Assembly (NCBI RefSeq): GCF_018343695.1
Contig: NZ_JAGYPJ010000001.1
Span: 3,470,511-3,534,510 of the forward strand
Length of the DNA stretch: 64,000 nucleotides
DNA from: Lederbergia citrisecunda
Lineage (GTDB): Bacteria > Bacillota > Bacilli > Bacillales > Bacillaceae_C
Reading direction: 5' to 3'
Shown: positions 7,518 to 15,942 of the stretch, one piece after another
Layout: the number at the start of each line of letters is the position of its first letter
How positions within the stretch are numbered: the first letter of the stretch is position 1
Made by a program: the position numbers and the translations under genes
The notes under the pieces: model-generated
Database searches by the model: none
Seen by the model: only the letters and a program-made list of their open reading frames with translations
What the model was told of the DNA's origin: nothing

Positions 7518-9986
7518 TTATTTAAATATCGTCTCTTTAACCACTCTAAACACATAACTTGGTTGTCTCTTTAATGTTTCTAACGGCAACTTTTCCACAA
7601 TATCGTCGCCATACATAACATGAATTTCCTCTTGTTCAGGATCAATTACTACAAAATAATAACCAATTTGATAGGCTTGGATTTTACTTGCATGATCAAC
7701 GATTTTTGCGTCAAGGGCTGTTTTCACGTTCGTTGTTAATCTTCTCAGCATTCGCCACAGTTTTACTTCTTCTCCAGATTTCATAAATAGTTCTGGCAAA
7801 TCTTTGGCATGTGATAGAACACTGAATGTTGTTATGATGAATGTTTGAATGCCATAACCGACAGGGCGAATCGTCTTCTTCAGCGTTTGCCAGTGATAGA
7901 TATGAAAACGAACTCGAGTTTCCGAATTCAAATGTTCAAGAATCTCTACTCGAGAAATTTCTCCGTAAAATTGGATACCATTTTCCACTCCGCTCACCTT
8001 TGCGACGTTTTGTGTAATGTACAGTGCGAGATATTTGGATCTTTGCCATTCACCTTTTAGTAAGCTCGCTTGAATTTCATAATACCCATTTTGTTTATAC
8101 TCATAATAGTCGTCGATATTATTGATTGAGCCAATAAGTGTGACATCTTCTAATTGGGACTCCCAATATGAGATGGAGCCTTGCGGCAAAATCCCCTCTT
8201 GCTGCAATTCTTCTGGATTACTCTCAACTAATCTTTCTACTAATCTTTCCACAAGCTTCGTCGTTCTTGGTAAAAACGGCAATCCACCAATATTCACTTC
8301 ATCAATACTTTCAAAAAAAGGATGCAGCTCATAATTTTCTTCATCTTGCCAAGGGAATAATACATACGCGCCAAAAGCATGCCGTTCATATGGTCCATTT
8401 CTTTTAGTCACATGCGCATCCCTATATCGATGCATCGTATTAATATCCTCTTCTAAAGGTCCTGGATTATTTTGTGAAAAATCAATTCGATATTTCGCAT
8501 CAAAAATATAATTGTATGTATAATCTTTATCACTTTTCTCAATTTCTAGCATAATATCAGGTTTTTGTCTGACAGTAGGCAATCTCCCGGCGTTTTTCTG
8601 AAAGGAAAGGGTGATTCTTTCACCTGTATGTTGATGTATAAACACCTGTTTTGCATCTCGTGTTTGATCTAAATTTACGAATAAGCGGCCATAGGTTGCT
8701 TTTACGATAGTTTGATCCACAGCCTCATATTTATTTCTTAAAATTTGCCCTACTTTTAAATATGTCCAATATTCATATAGAGTTGCAACGTCCTTTACTG
8801 ACATTTTGAGCATTTCCCCTTGAAGGGCTAATCCTCTCGTCACAAGTAGGTAAATCTTATATGCATCACGATAGCCGACTTTCATTTGCATGACCATATT
8901 CAAAACACTTCTGTCGATGGAGCCTATCTTCTGCCAGAGTGTCTTTTTCAAATAGCTTTCTAGTTTGAATGTCATCTTCCGAATTCGATTGATAAGCACT
9001 TCATCTATGCTCTGATCATAAGCACCTTTTCGTGTAAGTAGCCTTTTTTTCAGATCTACTATTTGATGAATTAATCTTTCCATCATCCATTTTATAAATC
9101 GATTTTCGATTGTATCAAAGGATTGTGTTTTTTTGGCATTCAATCCTTTAGTAGGCAGAAGAGATCGCCCTTTCATTGCGATGCCGAAATCAATTTCTTG
9201 AAGAAGCTGTATATTATTCCTTAAATAACGCTTACCTACAGCATCTAATCGCTTAATTCGATCTCCGCGTACCATCTCATATTGTGTCACTAACTGATGA
9301 TGTGGTTGAGCTTCTATTCTATCGATCGCCTGGCAAAAGGAATTGAAGTAATGCTCTAATAGCCGAAAAAATTCGGTAGGTGATGGCTTATCTGAAAATA
9401 CAGATGAAGCACCTAAATACGTCTTTTTTATAAAATGAAAAGCTAAATTATAAATCTCCTCATTTACTTCCTCTAAAAGTTGACGATAGTCCTCTTTATA
9501 ATTCAATTTAGATGGATAGATTTCTAATGTAATCTCCAATAGCTTTTCCTGACCAGAAAAGATGGAAAACGTCGTGAGACCTACTTCATTCATGAATTGT
9601 AAGTTTCCCATCAATATCGCTGATCTACCAACAGTAGTCATAGCCTCACGAATTCCTGGGTTTTCATGATAAAATGACAGCTCTCGCTCTGTTTTAGGTG
9701 TAATCACAAGTTGGTAGATTCTATTTTCAAAAAAAATGGGTGCAAAACGATGCTCACCTACAGGGATCAAATGGTTCATTTCGATATCATATAACTCAAT
9801 ACTTTCAACGTTTTGAGCATCATATCGAAAAGTCATCATTTCTTTTTCCAAACCAGCTCTCTTGCGATATTGCAATAAACTCTCATACTGTTGATCATAT
9901 GGAACACCTTTTATGTACAGAGAAAAATCTTCTGCTTCAACGATCAGCAATTCCTTCGTTTCATTATTAGAATTCAATGGCTGCAT
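7518..9986 (-). CDS. DUF2357-type McrC-like restriction subunit with PD-(D/E)XK domain
   Basis: This 822-residue cytosolic protein follows the McrB-like gene after only 7 bp. The N-terminal and middle parts (about 1-400) match the DUF2357 pattern, with an all-beta start and a long helical core. A PD-(D/E)XK nuclease motif follows, D477 (QKPDIMLEI) and D496-x-K498 (YIFDAKYR), then a conserved YRDAH helix. Residues about 640-822 are an extra C-terminal domain I cannot name. DUF2357 proteins are known partners of McrB-family motors, taking the place of McrC: the motor translocates and this subunit cuts. No DNA methyltransferase lies nearby, which fits a modification-dependent (type IV-like) system. 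Confidence 0.75.
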   Translation of the reverse strand: MQPLNSNNETKELLIVEAEDFSLYIKGVPYDQQYESLLQYRKRAGLEKEMMTFRYDAQNVESIELYDIEMNHLIPVGEHRFAPIFFENRIYQLVITPKTERELSFYHENPGIREAMTTVGRSAILMGNLQFMNEVGLTTFSIFSGQEKLLEITLEIYPSKLNYKEDYRQLLEEVNEEIYNLAFHFIKKTYLGASSVFSDKPSPTEFFRLLEHYFNSFCQAIDRIEAQPHHQLVTQYEMVRGDRIKRLDAVGKRYLRNNIQLLQEIDFGIAMKGRSLLPTKGLNAKKTQSFDTIENRFIKWMMERLIHQIVDLKKRLLTRKGAYDQSIDEVLINRIRKMTFKLESYLKKTLWQKIGSIDRSVLNMVMQMKVGYRDAYKIYLLVTRGLALQGEMLKMSVKDVATLYEYWTYLKVGQILRNKYEAVDQTIVKATYGRLFVNLDQTRDAKQVFIHQHTGERITLSFQKNAGRLPTVRQKPDIMLEIEKSDKDYTYNYIFDAKYRIDFSQNNPGPLEEDINTMHRYRDAHVTKRNGPYERHAFGAYVLFPWQDEENYELHPFFESIDEVNIGGLPFLPRTTKLVERLVERLVESNPEELQQEGILPQGSISYWESQLEDVTLIGSINNIDDYYEYKQNGYYEIQASLLKGEWQRSKYLALYITQNVAKVSGVENGIQFYGEISRVEILEHLNSETRVRFHIYHWQTLKKTIRPVGYGIQTFIITTFSVLSHAKDLPELFMKSGEEVKLWRMLRRLTTNVKTALDAKIVDHASKIQAYQIGYYFVVIDPEQEEIHVMYGDDIVEKLPLETLKRQPSYVFRVVKETIFK

Positions 9987-9993
9987 CTCCTAA

Positions 9994-12264
9994 CTAACCC
10001 CAGAAAGAAGTAAAACCATCTTTTTCAATCTTCATAATCATATCCTCTATTTTTTCCGCTGACTTAGGAAAACGACTTTCATTCAGCAGGCTGTATGCCA
10101 AATTCTCATCCCACATATGATTTGTACAAAAGGAAAATAGCTCTTTTAAAATCGCCTGTGTTTGATAATCATTACCAGATATTCGAGGCAATATTTTCTG
10201 GTGAAGTTGCAAGTCAAACGCTTGCTCACGCGGTATTAATTGACCTTGTTCATTGTAAATCATATAAAAGCAAACTTCGTCACGCACGCGATAACCAAAA
10301 TGAAGTTTTATTTTTTCCAATATCTGATTTAACCGGACAAGCCAATCGGTTATTTCACGAATAAGTTGTTCATGCTCAGAAAATGCGTCTTTTAATGTTA
10401 TAAACTTGCCTGCTAATTGCTCATTTGCAATAGTGACAGACGTAACTTCTAGTATATTTTCATAAATTGAGAAATTTTCCAATTGAACTTCGTTATACTC
10501 GATTGTATTCGCTCGATCTAGCACCTTTGGGCTAAATGGATAGGTCGTTTCATCCATATTGACCGTACCGATAATATACACATTGTTTCGAAGCATTAGT
10601 TTTCCTACTTCTTCACGATCAATGACCGGAGAAGAGATATACTGATCATTAATCTTCTCTCTACTTTCCATCACACTTAATAAATCACTGAAATAATACT
10701 CCACACGGGCAAGATTCATCTCATCTAAAAGAATAAAATATGGTTTATTTTGATTTTCTGGTAAATTCGCTTCCACTAATACTTTTGTAAAAGGCCCCGG
10801 CTTAAAATCGCCTTTAATATCCTCATATCCAATTAAATCAGATCCGTCGCTCCAGTCAGGACGAACAGGAATCAATTTAAATTGTCCATTATCTTCAGTT
10901 GCCCCTATGCTTTCCGCAAACAACTGCACAATTTTTGTTTTCCCCGTTCCAGATATTCCAGATAAAATGATAAATGGCTTTGTTTTTAAGCATAGATAAA
11001 AGTTAGTGATACTTTCTTTCGTAAAATAAAACCCTTTATTTGTTATGTATGAATAGATGTGGGAAATGAGGTTGGAATCACTATCAAAGGTCATTAAGTT
11101 CGTTTCCTCCCCTCTACTTTCACTGGCAGTAGGTAGCACTCCTAATAATTCGCCTGGTAACATTTCCGAGAATTTTTCCAATACTTTCAATGCAAAATCA
11201 TTTGATGTTTGAAAAAAGTACCCTTGTTTCACATTACCGTTTCTATCAAAAGGGCCTTCCTCTTGAAGTCGCCACGGTTCAGGAATATCATTTCTTTGTA
11301 TTGGCGTCTCTAATGGGAAATATCCCACTTTCAACAAATTCCCATCTTCCTCCCACTGCCCCGTCGCTAATGAAGATGGCTTACTGGCCGATTGAACTTC
11401 TTCCTCTACAATGCAAATGTATCGAATTGCACTGTTAGAATAGGCAAAAACAACATCTCCACTTTTCGCTTTTACCAAATCCGTATGATGTGCTAGCGCA
11501 GCACCATTTTTCGCTCTCTTGGGTGCCCATAGAAAACCGCCTGCTGTTTCAGCCTTTGCACTCTGACCTTGATTGACCCACCAAAAACTACTTGGGGATT
11601 TGCCTCTTTCAGGTGATACAATAACATTAATATCCTGATCAACGAGCTTACTATTTTGCAACCATTTTAGAGCATCACTTAATCTGCGATTAGCCACTGA
11701 TTCAGTGATTACGGTGCCCGATGTGGAACTTACTGTTGTTAAAAAGATTACTTCTAACAAAGTCTCCCGCTTTTCTTTCTCCGTTTCATCATCTATATAT
11801 TTGAGCATGTCATATATTAATTTAATAAATGGACTTTCCAATTTTTTATCCGCTGAATTACTTGAAAGGCTTGTAAAATTAACTGGATCAAGATCTGCTG
11901 TAGTATATTTTTTTAGTCGAACTGCCGGACTAGACAACGATCTATCTATTTCTACAAATGGCAACGCTGCTAAGAAAGCTATCAAAAACGAATGTCTCAT
12001 TCCATATTCGTGTAGATCATGACTTTCACATACCTTGTTCTCTACTAATTTATCAAGAGAACCAAGAACCCATTCTCGTTTAACAATACTGTAGGAGCTT
12101 CCCTTTTCTCCATTGGCAAATTTATTTCTTGAATCCTGCGTTTCTACATAAAGACCTTCCTCATCAACCTTCATTATATGATTCGGTGCATTTTGAGATA
12201 ATGTATAAATGACTCCTATTTTTTCAGCAAAACGCAATGTGAAATTATTTAAACGTTGGTACAT
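9994..12264 (-). CDS. McrB-like AAA+ motor with EVE-like domain
   Basis: This 756-residue protein has three parts. Residues 1-210 are unassigned. Residues about 227-293 (FWWVNQG, GGFLWAP, KSGDVVFAY, YICIVEE) resemble an EVE/PUA-like fold, which in other McrB proteins reads modified bases. Residues about 400-700 form the McrB-clade AAA+ domain, with Walker A GISGTGKT (436-443), Walker B ILLDEMN (511-517) and the GTVNMDET signature (566-573). The McrB clade uses GTP, so GTP hydrolysis is expected but not shown. It is translated first in the cluster, and its start overlaps a RhuM-like relic frame. It probably senses modified DNA and drives the DUF2357 nuclease. Confidence 0.8.
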   Translation of the reverse strand: MYQRLNNFTLRFAEKIGVIYTLSQNAPNHIMKVDEEGLYVETQDSRNKFANGEKGSSYSIVKREWVLGSLDKLVENKVCESHDLHEYGMRHSFLIAFLAALPFVEIDRSLSSPAVRLKKYTTADLDPVNFTSLSSNSADKKLESPFIKLIYDMLKYIDDETEKEKRETLLEVIFLTTVSSTSGTVITESVANRRLSDALKWLQNSKLVDQDINVIVSPERGKSPSSFWWVNQGQSAKAETAGGFLWAPKRAKNGAALAHHTDLVKAKSGDVVFAYSNSAIRYICIVEEEVQSASKPSSLATGQWEEDGNLLKVGYFPLETPIQRNDIPEPWRLQEEGPFDRNGNVKQGYFFQTSNDFALKVLEKFSEMLPGELLGVLPTASESRGEETNLMTFDSDSNLISHIYSYITNKGFYFTKESITNFYLCLKTKPFIILSGISGTGKTKIVQLFAESIGATEDNGQFKLIPVRPDWSDGSDLIGYEDIKGDFKPGPFTKVLVEANLPENQNKPYFILLDEMNLARVEYYFSDLLSVMESREKINDQYISSPVIDREEVGKLMLRNNVYIIGTVNMDETTYPFSPKVLDRANTIEYNEVQLENFSIYENILEVTSVTIANEQLAGKFITLKDAFSEHEQLIREITDWLVRLNQILEKIKLHFGYRVRDEVCFYMIYNEQGQLIPREQAFDLQLHQKILPRISGNDYQTQAILKELFSFCTNHMWDENLAYSLLNESRFPKSAEKIEDMIMKIEKDGFTSFWG

Positions 12265-12406
12265 ATGAAGTCTCCCTCCTAGAATAACCCCTTACCATTC
12301 TTATTTCCGTTTGTGTTCTCCAAACCGTTTCCTTTGCGAGACGAGCTTCAATCTTTGTATTCACTTCATCTGTTTGATATATCACATAATTCGTTTCATT
12401 ATTCAA
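12245..12406 (-). pseudogene. RhuM-like N-terminal remnant overlapping the McrB-like start
   Basis: A frame from TTG 12406, with GGAGG about 7 nt before it, reads VIYQTDEVNTKIEARLAKET then VWRTQTEI. This is very close to the N-terminus of RhuM/virulence-type proteins (IYQT-D/E-G-x-T-K-I-E-V-R-L-x-x-E-T-V-W-L-T-Q). After about 34 residues similarity stops, and the frame runs 18 more codons into the McrB-like start before TAA. The expected DNA-binding helix and the rest of RhuM are absent. The remnant keeps a good ribosome site, so it may now act as a leader peptide coupled to the motor gene. Confidence 0.5.
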
Positions 12407-12943
12407 TTACATTCCTCCCCATAATGCTCCTTTATATTATTCAGCCACAGTATAAATCCTATATTTTCAATACATCCATTATATCATTTTGGTTATTTTT
12501 GGTTATATAAATAGAGCAAGTTACTCCCATGAGGCTATCAAAAGAAGTTTGTGAAATTTTCTTTCTACTTAAAATGATTACATACTTCTCAAGTGTTTTC
12601 ATATTCCGGAAATAATACATTTTTTCTTTTTTGGGGGATTTTTAATAAAATTGTTTTGATTTAACAAAAATACGTATATTTGACGGTTCTTCAATAATAA
12701 AGTTTTTTGTCTACTCTCGGTCAAATTTAAACAATTAATAATAGTTGAAAGTATATATATTTTCGAGATTCTTTTTTGAACAGTGGATAATTCTTTTTAA
12801 TTTTGTTGATAAAAGCAATATTATTGTAGAATATTTATATAAGTTAAATAATTGTTTAGGATAGATAATATGTTAGATATTATAAAAAAGAGACAAGCCT
12901 AGGATTTACTGCTTAAATAATTTTATAGAAAGGAAATCGTAGT
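12407..12943. other. AT-rich divergent intergenic region
   Basis: No gene is supported here. The stretch separates the minus-strand defence cluster from the plus-strand membrane gene and must hold both promoters. It is extremely AT-rich with many T and A runs, as is usual near horizontally acquired genes. Confidence 0.5.
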
Positions 12944-13747
12944 TTGAGAGAATTAATTAATGTTTTTAATTATATTGAGATACTGGGAATTATAGGTGGT
13001 TTCGTGGCGTTCATACGTAAGATTGCTCCAGTATCAAACTTGACAGCGGATATTGTAGAGGTAAAACTTTTCTCAAAAGAAAAAAGGCTTTTAGTTACAG
13101 TTGTAAAATATTTATTTAACACTTTTATAGCCACAGCTTTCATGTTTATTTTTGTTGAATTTGCAATTAATAGGTTAGAAAGTATACCTTTACTCTTGGT
13201 CAGTTTATTAATGATTGTCAATCTTATACTATTCTATATCTTGCTTATTGCATCAACGTTTAATAGCTTTAGGTATAGTCAAATAAAGAGATTAATTAAG
13301 GATCTCAAGGTAAGATGGATTGTTAAATGGGTATATTCTTTACAAAAACAAATTCTTTTAAAAAAACTCTTAATTTTGTTTTTTTATATACTGCAAACCT
13401 ACATCTCTATTAGTTCTTGTCTAAGCTATATTATATTCAAATCCGGAATATATTTAGGAGTTAGAAATGGAAGTTTAGATGACTTTATAGCAGTAATCAT
13501 TTTTACTTTCCTTTTTAGTTTATTGATACCAGTGTTATTTAAGCCTGGACTTAGTTTAGTTAACTGGGATAACGGAAAACAAATTGCTTATATTAAAGAT
13601 GAAAAAGATAATAAAAAGTGGTTTATACTGCAACCTGCTCAAAAGAATTATGTTCTCCTCGGAAATGAAAAGGAGGAATCTATTTGTACTCAGAAGAAAC
13701 TCGTTCAAAAGGAAGATCTAATAAATAAGATAATCTACCTTGAATAA
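12944..13747 (+). CDS. multi-spanning membrane protein of unknown function
   Basis: This 267-residue protein starts with TTG, with AAAGGAA about 9 nt upstream. Hydrophobic segments near residues 10-25, 55-75, 80-105, 140-165 and 180-203 suggest about five membrane spans. A soluble tail from about residue 210 (LVNWDNGKQIAYIKDEKDNK...) is rich in Lys and Asp. I know no family for it. Its very low GC and its place opposite the restriction cluster suggest an accessory or defence-associated gene, but nothing in the sequence proves a link. Confidence 0.55.
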   Translation: MRELINVFNYIEILGIIGGFVAFIRKIAPVSNLTADIVEVKLFSKEKRLLVTVVKYLFNTFIATAFMFIFVEFAINRLESIPLLLVSLLMIVNLILFYILLIASTFNSFRYSQIKRLIKDLKVRWIVKWVYSLQKQILLKKLLILFFYILQTYISISSCLSYIIFKSGIYLGVRNGSLDDFIAVIIFTFLFSLLIPVLFKPGLSLVNWDNGKQIAYIKDEKDNKKWFILQPAQKNYVLLGNEKEESICTQKKLVQKEDLINKIIYLE

Positions 13748-13770
13748 TGTCCAATTTTATAAAAGTAGGA

Positions 13771-13822
13771 GGCACTAATTAAGTTAGTTATAAATATCAA
13801 CTACTTAATTAGTGCCCTTTTT
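13771..13822 (+). terminator. rho-independent terminator
   Basis: The arms GGCACTAATTAAGT (13771-13784) and ACTTAATTAGTGCC (13803-13816) are perfect complements and are followed by a short T run, 24 bp after the membrane-protein stop. Confidence 0.85.
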
Positions 13823-13887
13823 ATATTTGAGAAGGTGTAAAGACTGTATAAGGAATAAACCTTTGATTGTAAGGAGAAACGACAGGC

Positions 13888-14004
13888 ATGGAGCAGATTT
13901 TGAATTTAATAATTACGGAAAAAAATAAAGATATCAGGATCGATAGTCTATTGAATTTAAAAAAGCTCCTTAAGAGATGTCAAAGATACTTATTAAGAAT
14001 ATAG
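13888..14004 (+). CDS. possible 38-residue peptide or gene start remnant
   Basis: An ATG preceded by AAGGAG (11-12 nt away) opens a 38-codon frame, MEQILNLIITEKNK..., ending TAG. It is basic and helical-looking at its end (LKKLLKRCQRYLLRI). I do not recognise it. The location among relics suggests the start of a lost gene as likely as a real peptide. Confidence 0.25.
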   Translation: MEQILNLIITEKNKDIRIDSLLNLKKLLKRCQRYLLRI

Positions 14005-14173
14005 TACTAAATTACTTGAAAAGATAAAGTATATTTGAATAGATATTTTGATATTTAAAACAATCGAGTTTGTATTATGGAATAACCAGAATACGATGCA
14101 AAAGAAGGAATCAAGAAGAAATAAAAAATAAATTTTGTATATAAATTATGTATTAGGATGTTTGTACACATGT

Positions 14174-14214
14174 AAAAAAGGATGTAGTGTTTATGTTTAT
14201 ACCACATCCTTTTT
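14174..14214. terminator. terminator-like hairpin
   Basis: The arms AAAAAGGATGTAGTG and CCACATCCTTTTT pair with one mismatch around a short AT loop, and T-rich sequence follows. No intact gene ends right before it, so it probably belonged to a lost gene. Confidence 0.55.
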
Positions 14215-14319
14215 CTCTGTATTTCATTAATATAAATTCCCATCACGCTTTAACCTTTTTTCTACCTTAAATTGTTACTGAGAACGATACCATAAGTAAA
14301 TGAGGGTTATTCTGAGAAA

Positions 14320-14505
14320 ATGATACAGCAAAAAAATTCGCAGTTAGATCATATAATTCCCTGGGAATACGTTAGTGATGAATTAGATGAAAATTTGCAT
14401 ATGCTCTGTACTATTTGTAATCAAAGTAAAAATAAAAGTGTCACGTTTTTACTTTTAGCCTTTCTGATGCGTTTTACTAATAAGGGTTATGTACAAACTG
14501 TATAA
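14320..14505 (+). pseudogene. HNH endonuclease fragment
   Basis: The 61-residue frame holds the HNH core: LDHIIPWEYVSDELDENLHM followed by LCTICNQSKNKS. This contains the DH pair, the asparagine helix and the CxxC/NxxK end. Upstream residues that should include the first zinc cysteines and the N-terminal part are missing, and the tail after NKSVTF is short. There is no Shine-Dalgarno sequence before the ATG. It is best read as a remnant of an HNH nuclease gene of the same defence island. Confidence 0.55.
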
Positions 14506-14748
14506 GCTTCATTATTAATAAAATTTCAAATACCTAAGTGATATAATACAAAAAATAGCCTCTATGATTAAGAATGTTAAGTGCATTTTTTTATTTTTTA
14601 ACCTTACTTTCTTATGGTAAGTGTCAGAGAATTTAACCGTATCTATTTATGATACGGCTCACCCTGATGAATCTAAATGAGGTTTTTACATTGTCTTAAA
14701 ATAATGACCATTTATTTTCAAATACCCTTGAATAGATAAGATTCCCGA

Positions 14749-14955
14749 TTATAACAGTTTGTTTAACCTTAAACTTGATGTGTTTACGTTGCGTTCTTTC
14801 TTAATTATTATTGACCTGAGAAGAAACCCCATACTGATGAACAAAATGGTTATAACAATTCCACTTGTCATTACCAAAGAAGTAGGTAATCCCTCTTTAA
14901 CTGCATTCATCAACACACATGTCCGTACCGACTTAAGGGCTTTTTTAATTGTTTA
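14749..14955 (-). pseudogene. possible C-terminal remnant of a membrane transporter (MFS-like)
   Basis: The minus-strand frame reads IKKALKSVRTCVLMNAVK, then a hydrophobic stretch SGIVITILFISMGFLL, then RSIIIKKER and stop. This looks like the last membrane helix and basic tail of a drug-efflux MFS protein. A stop codon precedes it, and no other helices can be found. The opposite-strand frame has no ribosome site and no recognisable pattern. Confidence 0.25.
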
Positions 14956-15173
14956 TATGTATTTATAATACGTTTCAACGTATGGAGCATCTAATTATCA
15001 TAACTTTATACACACCACATCAATATATCCCCAAGAAAAAAACTATGATGTTTGTTCTACTCTTTTCACATTACTTGTAAAAAATATCCCTGTTTGAAAT
15101 GACATGACTCCCATGAACTTAGGGACATTACTTTGATATACTCCCTTTAATTAAACTTTATAGGAGGTTAGAA

Positions 15174-15797
15174 ATGAATTATCCCTTATTAAGAAAGCTT
15201 GCTTTATTTTCAATTATTGGTGGTATTTTGCAAATTGTAGCAACATTCGGTTTTGGATATCAATATCAGATGGGTCATGACACAATGGGAGTAGCTGTAA
15301 TTGTTGGGTTAATTAATGTATTAGGTATGATCCTTATTTTAATTGGTATGATTGCAGTCTTTTTATATTCGTATCAAATTAAAGCAAGTCTAAATCTATT
15401 TATAAGCTTTATCGTTTTATTCATCGGCAGCATGCTCGAAGTAGGAGGTATGTGGACTGTTACTTTTGTATCCCCAATGCTTAAAGTTCATGCTGCAGAA
15501 TTAGCTTCAACATGGCCAACTCCTTCAGGTGAGGGCCTGATGATCAGTTTACTTCTACTTTTTATTGGATGGGTTTATTTTGGTTTCAGTTTAGCCAAAG
15601 TGAAGGTCCTTCCTGTAATTCCATCAGTTTTAGTCGCTGTATCACTTTTTTTAGATTTTGCTACTCCATTAGGCTTTATTAGTTACTTCGGGGGAATTTT
15701 CTGGGCAATCGGGATTATTTGGTTAAGTACCGCTGTTTACAAAAGGACAAAAACAGAAGTTGTTCAAGGAAAGGATGCAACATTAGCTAATTCATAA
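15174..15797 (+). CDS. six-span integral membrane protein, unassigned
   Basis: This 207-residue protein has a good site AGGAGG 6-7 nt before ATG. Hydrophobic segments lie near residues 8-28, 38-62, 75-95, 122-142, 147-165 and 170-190. A short Lys/Thr-rich tail is probably cytosolic. No catalytic motif is visible. It lies 145 bp before the NarL-type two-component system, on the same strand, and could be its target or sensor partner; that is inference from position only. Confidence 0.6.
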   Translation: MNYPLLRKLALFSIIGGILQIVATFGFGYQYQMGHDTMGVAVIVGLINVLGMILILIGMIAVFLYSYQIKASLNLFISFIVLFIGSMLEVGGMWTVTFVSPMLKVHAAELASTWPTPSGEGLMISLLLLFIGWVYFGFSLAKVKVLPVIPSVLVAVSLFLDFATPLGFISYFGGIFWAIGIIWLSTAVYKRTKTEVVQGKDATLANS

Positions 15798-15942
15798 CTT
15801 TGCAATTTTTTAAAATTTACCATGTTTTTTCAATCCATCTCATCCGAACTGAATTTTTAACATATCGGAAGAAATATACTCTACTCCATTGAATATATTA
15901 AGTGTAACTTTGCCAATTCAATGGAGTAGGGAGATCTTCCTA

